NCBI GenBank assembly: GCA_016926315.1 | Contig: JAFGOU010000590.1 | Coordinates: 1-5,618, forward strand | Source of the DNA: Chitinispirillaceae bacterium | GTDB taxonomy: Bacteria > Fibrobacterota > Chitinivibrionia > Chitinivibrionales > Chitinispirillaceae | Direction of reading: 5' to 3' | Length of the DNA stretch: 5,618 bases | Part shown: piece by piece, positions 1 to 5,618 of the stretch | Layout: each line of letters opens with the position of its first letter | Position numbering within the stretch: position 1 is the first letter of the stretch | Position numbers and translations under genes: made by a program | Notes under the pieces: model-generated | The model's input: the letters and a program-made list of their open reading frames with translations, nothing else | What the model was told of the DNA's origin: nothing | The model's database searches: none

Positions 1-1510
1 GGTCGAAGATCTTTTCCGTCAATTCCGGGGCGATGCCGGTTCCGGTATCCGAAACGCGTATAAGGATCATTTCCGATCCGCCGCCCTGCGTTTTCAAGAA
101 CGAGCACGACACGTTGATGGTTCCCCCTCCCGGCATGGCGTCGCGGGCATTGCCGAAAAGATTCTGGAAAACCCGTTTCAGATAATCGGGATCACCCTGT
201 ATTTTCATGGCGCCATCGGGTATTTCAAGGCGGAGATGGTAACCGGTACCGAGCTGGTTCTTGAACTGGGTGAACATACCGGAAAAAAGGTTTCCCAAAT
301 CAACATGCCGGTAATCAAGGAGTTTTTTCCGGCCCAGCGCTAGTAACTCTGAAATGAGAAACCGGGCGTCGGCCGTGGTTTCGAGAATCAGGTCCATCCG
401 TTTTTTTGTTTCGGATTCGCTGCTCTCCTTTGACACAATGGTACTCAGGTCAACAATGGTTTGAAGGATATTGTTGAAATCATGCGCCATGCCGCTTGCC
501 AGCGATCCTATGGATTCCATTTTCTGGTACTGGAAGAGACGGTCGATCATCTCTTCGCGCTGGGAGATGGCAAGCTCCCGGTCGGTGACATCGGTTAGAA
601 GCCCTTCAAACGCCTCTTCCGGGCTCCCGCGGACAACCCGTTGAATTGAACAATCGACGTATTTCCGTTCGCCCTTTGCATCGTGGATTTCAAGGGTTGC
701 CTTGACGCCTCCCTGGTCGAGTTTGAGCTGCTCAGGCCTGCTGAAAAAACTCCGTATACCGGTGCCGGCAAGCTTTTCCGGCGTCACGCCGAGGAGTTCC
801 GAACATCCCTTGTTCGACCAGACGAAATTGCCATGCGCGTCAAGAGTGAAAATCATCTCAGGGAGACGGTCGACGAGCGAATCGTACCGCAATTCAGAGG
901 TAAGGATTTTTCTGACCGTCTGATTGTTGTTTCGGGACACCACTGCGGAAAGCGAAGCGGCAAAACCAAGAAACAGGATGCGGGCGCAAAACCCGAGAAT
1001 GGACATCTCCATGTCGCGGCAGTAATAAAATTGTACCGCGGAAGCGATGGTAAATCCCAGAATGGAAAGCGCTCCGCAGAAAAAAGAGAGGGATACTCTG
1101 TGGTGAAACGCGGTAAAAAAAATGGCAATAAAATACGCGCTGTAAATGATACCCGGTATCTCGCCGTCCCCCCTGCAGGGCAGCAGATAAGAAAGAACGA
1201 ACATGGTGATGACCGAAACATCAAAAAAGGAAAGCAGGTACAGATACTGTCGTATCACCCGCCTTCGCGTCCTGGCATAGAGGAGATAAAAAATGCTGTA
1301 TCCGGTAAGCGTGGCGATGGCAAGGGCCTGGAGTAAAAAAGAGAGGTTGAACGATGCCGAAATAATCCAGCCGGGAGTAAAAATGATTACCATCAGTCCA
1401 GCGCAGAACAACCGTACCCACGACAACCAGCGCTCGGAAGTTGTTTCCGCTAAAAGAATCGTCTGTGTTTTACCCGGAATCTTTTGTGAAGGATCGGTAC
1501 CCATCTTCAT
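1..1510 (-). CDS. Membrane-bound PAS sensor histidine kinase (C-terminus beyond window)
   Basis: This is a sensor kinase of a two-component system, of which 503 residues lie in the window. Reading from ATG at 1510, six hydrophobic segments are seen (about residues 31-50, 57-78, 90-110, 120-136, 139-160, 169-191) with little between them, so the input is probably a membrane-embedded or lipid-phase sensor rather than a periplasmic domain. A PAS domain follows (about 206-312), then HisKA with the H-box GMAHDFNNIL and phospho-acceptor His343, then the start of the HATPase domain with the N-box NLFGNARDAM (from residue 450) and G1 box DTGTGIAPE (from 488). The G2 box and any C-terminal receiver would lie left of base 1. 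Kinases with this AHDFNN H-box are often hybrids carrying a receiver; this is family knowledge, not seen here. The frame is open back to a TGA at 1574-1576. ATG 1510 is preferred, ATG 1504 is also possible, and no good Shine-Dalgarno precedes either. The six-helix region matches no sensor domain I can name. Confidence 0.95.
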   Translation of the reverse strand, partial: MKMGTDPSQKIPGKTQTILLAETTSERWLSWVRLFCAGLMVIIFTPGWIISASFNLSFLLQALAIATLTGYSIFYLLYARTRRRVIRQYLYLLSFFDVSVITMFVLSYLLPCRGDGEIPGIIYSAYFIAIFFTAFHHRVSLSFFCGALSILGFTIASAVQFYYCRDMEMSILGFCARILFLGFAASLSAVVSRNNNQTVRKILTSELRYDSLVDRLPEMIFTLDAHGNFVWSNKGCSELLGVTPEKLAGTGIRSFFSRPEQLKLDQGGVKATLEIHDAKGERKYVDCSIQRVVRGSPEEAFEGLLTDVTDRELAISQREEMIDRLFQYQKMESIGSLASGMAHDFNNILQTIVDLSTIVSKESSESETKKRMDLILETTADARFLISELLALGRKKLLDYRHVDLGNLFSGMFTQFKNQLGTGYHLRLEIPDGAMKIQGDPDYLKRVFQNLFGNARDAMPGGGTINVSCSFLKTQGGGSEMILIRVSDTGTGIAPELTEKIFD

Positions 1511-1624
1511 ATTTTTCAATCGGTTGATCAAGGTAATTGATTCGGTATCACCGGAAAAAAAATCCGGAATCGCTCAGCCGGTATGCAGTATCCCGGCATC
1601 TAACCGGCCATAATTCATTAATTT
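1511..1624 (-). promoter_or_regulatory. CCGG-rich leader upstream of the kinase gene
   Basis: This stretch holds five CCGG tetramers at 1551, 1564, 1578, 1593 and 1604, spaced 11 to 15 bp apart. Two pairs form short inverted repeats: CCGGA (1551-1555) with TCCGG (1563-1567) around seven A residues, and GCCGG (1577-1581) with CCGGC (1593-1597) around 11 bases. If transcription starts near 1620, this would be an untranslated leader of about 100 nt able to form small hairpins. It matches no riboswitch class I recognise. CCGG is common in the coding parts of this window too, so the array may be only compositional. Confidence 0.25.
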
Positions 1625-1653
1625 AACATAACTATTGCCAAAAGTTATTTAAA
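1625..1653 (-). promoter_or_regulatory. Possible promoter of the kinase gene
   Basis: The AT-rich block between the two minus-strand genes contains, on the minus strand, TTTAAA (1653-1648) and TATGTT (1630-1625) separated by 17 bp. Each matches four of six consensus sigma-70 bases. A better -35-like hexamer, TTGGCA (1641-1636), has no good -10 at 16-18 bp. The location is right for a separate kinase promoter after the upstream pair ends, but the call rests mainly on AT-richness. Confidence 0.25.
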
Positions 1654-1676
1654 AAATATGTTTCGGTTACGAACAT
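1651..1676 (-). terminator. Candidate weak rho-independent terminator after the MBL gene
   Basis: On the minus strand, ATGTTCG (1676-1670) can pair with CGAAACAT (1665-1658) across a TAAC loop with one bulged A, followed by A and six T residues (1656-1651). It begins about 32 nt after the stop of the metallo-beta-lactamase-fold gene. The seven-pair stem has only three G-C pairs, so it would be weak. The arrangement of stem, then U-run in the right direction, is what supports it. Confidence 0.4.
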
Positions 1677-1708
1677 GTCTACCAAAATAGGAGCCCCGAT
1701 ACACTTTT

Positions 1709-2587
1709 TTATTGCCAGTAATACCCGTTACTCCGCAGGGAAATCGTGCCACGGCGGTAGGTAACCGCCGTTTGCGTCCCCATCTGCGCCAGCCAGAGCA
1801 TGACCGCTTCCGAAGGGTGGCCGTACGGATTATTTTCGGCGCAGGAGATGATCGCCATTACCGGCCGTACATATCCCAGAAACAGCGGGCAGAGGGATGA
1901 GGCGCTCCCGTGGTGGGGTACGACAAGCAGTGGTGAGAAGATAGCCGTTTTTTGCCTCGTCGAGAGTTCCCGGCAGGCAACCGAATCAATATCAGCGGTG
2001 ATCAGGACCGCCACCTCATGATGGTTGATTTTAAAAACGGCGCTGTACCGGTTTTTTGCCTCTTCCGTTGCGGCAACGGCGGAATCAACTCCTGAAGGTG
2101 GCCAGAGACACCGGACCGTAATCCCGCTCAGGAGAGTAATGGAGTCCCCTTCGGCAATCCTGGTAAACGTGAGCGGCCCGGACCAGGCGGTAAGGGATTG
2201 TCGCATCAGAGCGGTATCGCCATAGGGTGTAACCATGACCCGCCCCGACCAGTTGAATGACGTGTCAATTGTACTCAATCCGCCGAAATGGTCGGCATGG
2301 TCGTGCGAGATGGCGATCGCGGCGATAAACGGCCTGCCAAGGCACGCGTATTCCTCTTGCAGAGACGCCGCGGCCTCCCGGGGACCGAAATCGAAAAAGA
2401 GCGCGGTATCTCTCCATACCGCAACCTGAGAAAGCCCCTGCCCGACATCGATCACGTCAAACAGCAGCGTCCCCCCGGTTTCCTGCATGGCGTCCGGGAC
2501 TCCGCATTTGATGAACAGCGCGGCCGTACCAATGATCAGGACCACGCAGAGTACCTTAAAATGAAAATGACATTTTTCCGTATGCAC
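1709..2587 (-). CDS. Stand-alone ComEC/Rec2-type metallo-beta-lactamase-fold hydrolase, membrane-anchored
   Basis: This 292-residue protein has the motifs of the C-terminal MBL domain of the competence protein ComEC/Rec2: DVGQG (47-51), the metal-binding HDHADH (95-100), a LITAD strand in place of the usual LTGD (Asp199), VPHHGS (223-228) and NPYGHPS (253-259). A positively charged N-terminus and one hydrophobic segment (about 12-27) suggest anchoring in the inner membrane with the enzyme domain in the periplasm. Cys28 is not in a proper lipobox because Lys precedes it. The competence-pore domain and OB-fold of full ComEC are absent. In ComEC this domain is thought to act as a nuclease on incoming DNA; substrate and activity here are inferred. 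The start is GTG 2587, supported by GGGAGAGG just upstream, inside the end of the preceding gene. The Asp that normally follows DVGQG is Leu here. Both metal-binding segments are intact, so an active enzyme is likely. Confidence 0.92.
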   Translation of the reverse strand: MHTEKCHFHFKVLCVVLIIGTAALFIKCGVPDAMQETGGTLLFDVIDVGQGLSQVAVWRDTALFFDFGPREAAASLQEEYACLGRPFIAAIAISHDHADHFGGLSTIDTSFNWSGRVMVTPYGDTALMRQSLTAWSGPLTFTRIAEGDSITLLSGITVRCLWPPSGVDSAVAATEEAKNRYSAVFKINHHEVAVLITADIDSVACRELSTRQKTAIFSPLLVVPHHGSASSLCPLFLGYVRPVMAIISCAENNPYGHPSEAVMLWLAQMGTQTAVTYRRGTISLRSNGYYWQ

Positions 2588-4229
2588 GCAACCTCTCCCA
2601 TGAGTAAAAGGGGACGTCCTGTTCCACGCTGAATTCCGTGAAGGTTTTTTCCTGAAGCGTCATCACCTGTTTCACGCCGATACGGCGTTTCCACGACGCG
2701 CCGGCGGTTCCGGAAAGGATTGCCAGCGGCGAAAGAACCAGTGCCCGTGACAGGGTAACCGAAGGAGACACGAAAAGGCGATTGCGCCAGTAGCCCTCCG
2801 AGGTGATGGTTGATGAACTCATAAAAACGACCGCCGTTCTCACGCCCGCGTTGATCGTTGCGGATGCCGTTGCCTGGTGCCGTTGCGCGTCAGACCGGCC
2901 CTTTCCCATGTCCGGCAGCCAGGAATAATGGAGTCGGTACGAAAAAGGGACCGATCCGCCGCATCCGATCGACGCCCGGAGGTACGCAAGGTCCTGGTCG
3001 GTGAAGATGCCGGTGAAGTCCGGCGATACGAAAAAAAAAGGAGAATACCGGTGCGTGAATGAAATACCTGCCGAGATCATGTCCTGCGCGACCGTATCGG
3101 CACAGGACGATAACGGATTTGCGCTTTGTACCATCTGGCTTCGCGGAGCATACATCCCCCGCGGAAGAAATACGAGCGTACTCCTGAACCGGTTCCCGTC
3201 CGACTGATTATTAAGCGTAAACAGCCAGGGAAGCCGCAGCGCCTCATCGTCAGCAGCGCCGGCCAGCAGGCTTCCTTTCCATCCGTTTCCGATGTTGAAC
3301 AGAAACGCACCATGAGGATAAAATCGGCCGCGATCGCCGGGTGTTTCTTTGATTTGGAGGAACGATCCTCCGGCAGCCAGCGAAAAATACCGGTTGATCA
3401 GAATAACGCCCTCTCCAAAGGCTGCCCGCTCCGTCGGACGGTCGTGCAGGGCCATTTCGCCCGACAAGCCTGTTTTATCTTTATGACGAGGCGTCTGTGC
3501 TTTTATCCTCACCCCGTTCCACGTCCGGGCAGCGGGATACAGCCAGCTCTCGCCCGGTAAAGAATCGCGCGCACCGGCATCAGGGAAGAAACCGAGAAAA
3601 AGTTTCTGACGCAGAGACGAGGCGTAATTTCCCGCATCAATCCGGAGATCTTTTTTTGGCGAACCGGTGATGACCCGTCGCTGCCATCTTCCGAATGCAT
3701 CGGTGAAATCAACCCTGCCGGCGGTTTTTAACGCATGTTCTTTTTCCGCAGAAAAGCGTGCATACTGGCGCGAGGTATCGCGCATTCCCCGGCGGGAGAA
3801 AAAAAACGAAGCCTGCGCGGGAAACGACGCGGAGGCCGGCGTCTCAAACGACAGGAGGGGGGAAAACGGCTCCAGTTCGGGAAAGTTTTTGAAAAAACGT
3901 TTTTGTTCTTCTTCACTCCATGGTTCATAGGTGCGCAGTTTTTCCGCCGAAACCGGCAGGTCGTCGGGAAGGTTGAAAAAAAGCTCCTGAAGAAGCGCCA
4001 ACTCACCGCGCGGAACGCTGATCGGAGCGGTATAAAACTGACCGAATTCATTCCACAGGTCCGGGTCAAGCGTCCCCTCTTCAAGCATCTGAAGCGCCTC
4101 TTCTTCGTCGCCGGGAAGATAGGGAATCCGGAGATCATCGAAAGCGCTGACGGGAAGGAACGCCGCCAGGATCAAACCGACGATACGCGTGCATGGACGC
4201 CAAGGTATGGCAAAGGGTATTTTACGCAT
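2556..4229 (-). CDS. Exported protein with acidic N-terminal helices (possibly degenerate HhH) and outer-membrane beta-barrel-like C-terminus
   Basis: I do not recognise this 557-residue protein with certainty. Starting at ATG 4229 it has a signal peptide (Arg/Lys-containing n-region, hydrophobic core about 16-26, likely cleavage after VSA at 27-29). Residues 40-128 are acidic and helical, with segments around 69-88 and 101-122 that recall the layout of tandem helix-hairpin-helix (ComEA-like) repeats found before beta-barrels in some Bacteroidota proteins; the diagnostic Gly-x-Gly hairpin is missing, so this is a weak resemblance. From about residue 140 to the end the pattern is of alternating hydrophobic strands rich in Tyr, Phe, Trp and Gly, ending in SFSF with a terminal Phe, as outer-membrane barrels often do. 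The frame continues upstream to a TTG at 4292, but that start would lengthen the n-region and run into the divergent gene. No clear Shine-Dalgarno precedes ATG 4229. The last 32 bp overlap the MBL-fold gene, so the two are very probably co-transcribed. Confidence 0.85.
   Translation of the reverse strand: MRKIPFAIPWRPCTRIVGLILAAFLPVSAFDDLRIPYLPGDEEEALQMLEEGTLDPDLWNEFGQFYTAPISVPRGELALLQELFFNLPDDLPVSAEKLRTYEPWSEEEQKRFFKNFPELEPFSPLLSFETPASASFPAQASFFFSRRGMRDTSRQYARFSAEKEHALKTAGRVDFTDAFGRWQRRVITGSPKKDLRIDAGNYASSLRQKLFLGFFPDAGARDSLPGESWLYPAARTWNGVRIKAQTPRHKDKTGLSGEMALHDRPTERAAFGEGVILINRYFSLAAGGSFLQIKETPGDRGRFYPHGAFLFNIGNGWKGSLLAGAADDEALRLPWLFTLNNQSDGNRFRSTLVFLPRGMYAPRSQMVQSANPLSSCADTVAQDMISAGISFTHRYSPFFFVSPDFTGIFTDQDLAYLRASIGCGGSVPFSYRLHYSWLPDMGKGRSDAQRHQATASATINAGVRTAVVFMSSSTITSEGYWRNRLFVSPSVTLSRALVLSPLAILSGTAGASWKRRIGVKQVMTLQEKTFTEFSVEQDVPFYSWERLRAYGKMSFSF
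2592..2599 (-). promoter_or_regulatory. Ribosome binding site for the MBL-fold gene
   Basis: GGGAGAGG on the minus strand lies 4 nt before the GTG at 2587. It is the strongest Shine-Dalgarno-like site seen at any start in the window and fixes this GTG as the start. It lies within the last codons of the upstream gene, which suggests translational coupling. Confidence 0.65.
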
Positions 4230-4267
4230 TGCAGGTAAAGAGTTGATTGATACGCGTCGAATATACC
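4230..4267. promoter_or_regulatory. Short divergent intergenic region
   Basis: Only 38 bp separate the preferred starts of the two divergent genes (74 bp if the plus-strand gene starts at ATG 4304). Promoters for both must lie here or overlap the coding starts. No convincing -35/-10 pair is visible: TTGATT (4243-4248) and TATACC (4262-4267) on the plus strand are only 13 bp apart. The nonamer GATACGCGT occurs at 4249-4257 and again at 4182-4190 inside the minus-strand gene. Confidence 0.4.
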
Positions 4268-5119
4268 ATGTACCGCAGCTCGTTGTCAGCAATAAAGGGT
4301 ACGATGTCTCTCAGCACATCTCTTTTAATGGCAGTCTTTTGTATGGCAGCAGCCCCGGCGGATTCTTCCGACTCCTCTATCGCGCTTTTCCCGGGCGCGA
4401 CAGGGTTCCAGGGAACGTCCGCCGATGCATTCAGGCATTCCCTCTTCCTCGGTTACCGGAAAGAACGTCCGGTTACCCGCGGCTCGCTGGGACTCGGCTT
4501 TCCTGTTCTCGGCCTCCGGCAGGCCGCTACGCTTCGCTACTGCTTGGGCATAGCCGCCGATGTCCACCTGGTCATGTTCCCGCGCGACATGAAATTTGCA
4601 GTGGATCAATTTTATGCCACACTTGCTCCCTATCTCGAAGCGTCTCCCCGCGGTATTTTTTCGTTCCGGCTCTATCCGGCCTACCATGTGTCCGCGCACC
4701 TCGGTGACGGGCATGAAAACGATTCCGCCTTTGCCGGTGCACGGGCGGTTTCGAGCGAAATGGTTAAAATCGAAGCGGCCTGCTCTCCCTTCCCTCTCTT
4801 CAGCGCCTCGCTCGGGTATGGGTATTACTACCATGTATGCAGCCAGAAACCGCTGTCCGACCTTTTCGACGCCCGATTCAGATATCACTATCCTGTCAGG
4901 GAACAGTGGCGCCTATCGATAACCGTATCCGGTCAGGCGGTCTGCCGTGAAGATTGGCATTTTGGAGCCGAGGCGGAGGCGGGAGTTTACTTTATTAACA
5001 ACGAACGGCGCGGCATCGGCATTCTGATGCGCTGGTTCGATAAAACCAACAGCGGTTATTTTTACGACAAACGGGATTACGGCGCCGGAATCCTGATTGA
5101 GTTTTTGCCGACCGGTTAA
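4268..5119 (+). CDS. Probable outer-membrane beta-barrel protein, DUF1207-like
   Basis: This protein of 283 residues (from ATG 4268) has a signal peptide: Arg3 and Lys10 in the n-region, hydrophobic core about 13-29, probable cleavage near residues 29-31. The mature part shows amphipathic strands separated by turns, with many Tyr, Phe, Gly and Arg residues, as in a small outer-membrane barrel. The segment with HLGDG (144-148), the following strand SSEMVKIEAACSP, the strand ASLGYGYYYH and the final strands (about 248-280, with SGYFYDKRDYGAGILIEF) recall the order of motifs in DUF1207 proteins, a family of unknown function. I could not run a profile search. The start is uncertain: ATG 4304 has an AAAGGG four bases upstream but would leave a signal sequence without positive charge, while ATG 4268 has no obvious ribosome site. 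The gene is divergent from the 557-residue barrel gene and ends by overlapping the convergent gene by 4 bp. Confidence 0.85.
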   Translation: MYRSSLSAIKGTMSLSTSLLMAVFCMAAAPADSSDSSIALFPGATGFQGTSADAFRHSLFLGYRKERPVTRGSLGLGFPVLGLRQAATLRYCLGIAADVHLVMFPRDMKFAVDQFYATLAPYLEASPRGIFSFRLYPAYHVSAHLGDGHENDSAFAGARAVSSEMVKIEAACSPFPLFSASLGYGYYYHVCSQKPLSDLFDARFRYHYPVREQWRLSITVSGQAVCREDWHFGAEAEAGVYFINNERRGIGILMRWFDKTNSGYFYDKRDYGAGILIEFLPTG

Positions 5120-5618
5120 TCGACGCGACGTCCGAAAAAATGGCTGAAGTTGCCCTGCAGCGCCACCCACCAGCGGTGCTGTGGATTTGAGCAAAAGCTC
5201 CGCATTGAGGATTCGACGATTTCAAGCCGCACTCCCCCTTCGGCAGAAAACGTTTCCCCTTGCCGGTATTTTCGAGAAACCTCCAGCACGTAAAGCGGAC
5301 GGTTCGACCGATACACCGGATTTCCGACCGGCATGTCAATATTCCTTCCTTTGAAGCAGGTGGCGCTGCAATCGAAATCTCCGGGGGTGATCCCGATCCG
5401 GGCAAGCAGGCCGAAACCGGACATCGACCGGAATGCGGTATCACGCACCTGGCGGGCGCTTCCAAGTGCCATAAGGGAAAAGGAGAACCGTGAAAAAAAA
5501 CCCGGCACGGAACGATCGACCGTCATTCCTCCCCCCCCGCCGAAACGGTTCTCCACCGGCAGTCCGGTATCATACCGTTCGCCTCCGCTATGCACCGCCG
5601 TGGCAAGCAGGGGAAAAC
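5116..5618 (-). CDS. C-terminal part of an uncharacterised, probably exported beta-rich protein (N-terminus beyond window)
   Basis: An open frame of 166 residues enters from the right edge and stops at TAA 5118-5116. I do not recognise it. The sequence is Gly- and aromatic-rich with alternating strands and turns (for example PLYVLEVSRKYR, FSAEGGVRLEIVES, RWWVALQGNFSHFFG), which suits the last strands of a membrane beta-barrel. It does not end in an aromatic residue but in RRVD. There is a GTG at 5595, but the frame upstream of it reads coherently to the window edge, so the gene most likely begins outside. Three cysteines (one in DFDC, one in CFKG, one near FCSNP) are unusual for a barrel. A run of eight G on the coding strand (5538-5531) encodes part of a Gly5 stretch. 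It converges on the DUF1207-like gene with overlapping stops. Confidence 0.7.
   Translation of the reverse strand, partial: FPLLATAVHSGGERYDTGLPVENRFGGGGGMTVDRSVPGFFSRFSFSLMALGSARQVRDTAFRSMSGFGLLARIGITPGDFDCSATCFKGRNIDMPVGNPVYRSNRPLYVLEVSRKYRQGETFSAEGGVRLEIVESSMRSFCSNPQHRWWVALQGNFSHFFGRRVD

Noticed and set aside
683..1336. Plus-strand open frame of 217 codons
   Set aside because: It lies antisense to the kinase, whose minus-strand frame shows unmistakable PAS and HisKA motifs; the plus-strand product is basic, low in hydrophobic patterning and resembles nothing.
2504..2506. Cys28 of the MBL-fold protein as a lipoprotein acylation site
   Set aside because: The preceding residues are Phe-Ile-Lys; Lys at the -1 position is incompatible with a lipobox, so a membrane anchor or ordinary signal is more likely.
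3735..4238. Plus-strand open frame of 167 codons
   Set aside because: Antisense to the signal peptide and acidic region of the barrel gene; its very Lys/Arg-rich product is the expected shadow of Phe- and Glu-rich coding DNA.
4247..4249. TTG start for the DUF1207-like gene
   Set aside because: ATG codons at 4268 and 4304 follow closely and give more normal signal peptides; the ribosome site before the TTG is not convincing.
4230..4292. Upstream TTG start (4292) for the large barrel gene
   Set aside because: It would add 21 residues before a good signal peptide and overlap the divergent gene's start; ATG 4229 gives a normal signal sequence.
4325..4888. Minus-strand open frame of 187 codons inside the DUF1207-like gene
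   Set aside because: The plus-strand frame has a signal peptide and barrel strand pattern, while this one lacks any recognisable feature.
4995..5465. Minus-strand open frame of 156 codons across the convergent junction
   Set aside because: It overlaps the end of the DUF1207-like gene and the right-edge gene in another frame; its Cys/Arg/Ser-rich composition is typical of a shadow frame.

Overview
The window looks like chromosomal DNA from a Gram-negative (diderm) bacterium of moderate GC content. Three of its five protein genes look like outer-membrane or exported proteins, a fourth carries a membrane-anchored enzyme domain, and the fifth is a membrane histidine kinase. No rRNA, tRNA, CRISPR array, transposase or phage gene is visible. 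The protein style would fit a poorly sampled lineage such as the Fibrobacterota/Bacteroidota/Chlorobiota neighbourhood. That is an impression; there is no phylogenetic marker in the window.

Layout. On the minus strand, reading leftwards from 4229, there is an exported protein of 557 residues (4229-2556). It has a signal peptide, an acidic helical N-terminal region that weakly resembles degenerate helix-hairpin-helix (ComEA-type) repeats, and a long beta-barrel-like C-terminal part. It overlaps by 32 bp a 292-residue membrane-anchored metallo-beta-lactamase-fold protein of the ComEC/Rec2 C-terminal type (2587-1709). A spacer of 198 bp follows. It holds a candidate weak terminator, an AT-rich possible promoter and a CCGG-rich leader. 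Then comes a sensor histidine kinase (1510 to beyond the left edge) with six predicted membrane helices, a PAS domain, a HisKA domain and a truncated ATPase domain.

On the plus strand, divergent from the 557-residue gene, is a probable outer-membrane barrel of 283 residues (4268-5119) with some resemblance to DUF1207 proteins. It meets tail to tail, with a 4-bp overlap of the two TAA stops, a minus-strand gene (5116 to beyond the right edge) that also looks like the C-terminal part of a beta-barrel or exported protein.

How they may work together. The most interesting point is the tightly coupled pair of a putative HhH/beta-barrel outer-membrane protein and a stand-alone ComEC-type hydrolase. 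Together they could form an envelope DNA-processing or uptake module, or simply an uncharacterised envelope pair. The ComEC-type assignment rests on clear motifs. The HhH assignment is weak and carries most of the uncertainty. The kinase lies downstream on the same strand but appears to be a separate transcription unit.
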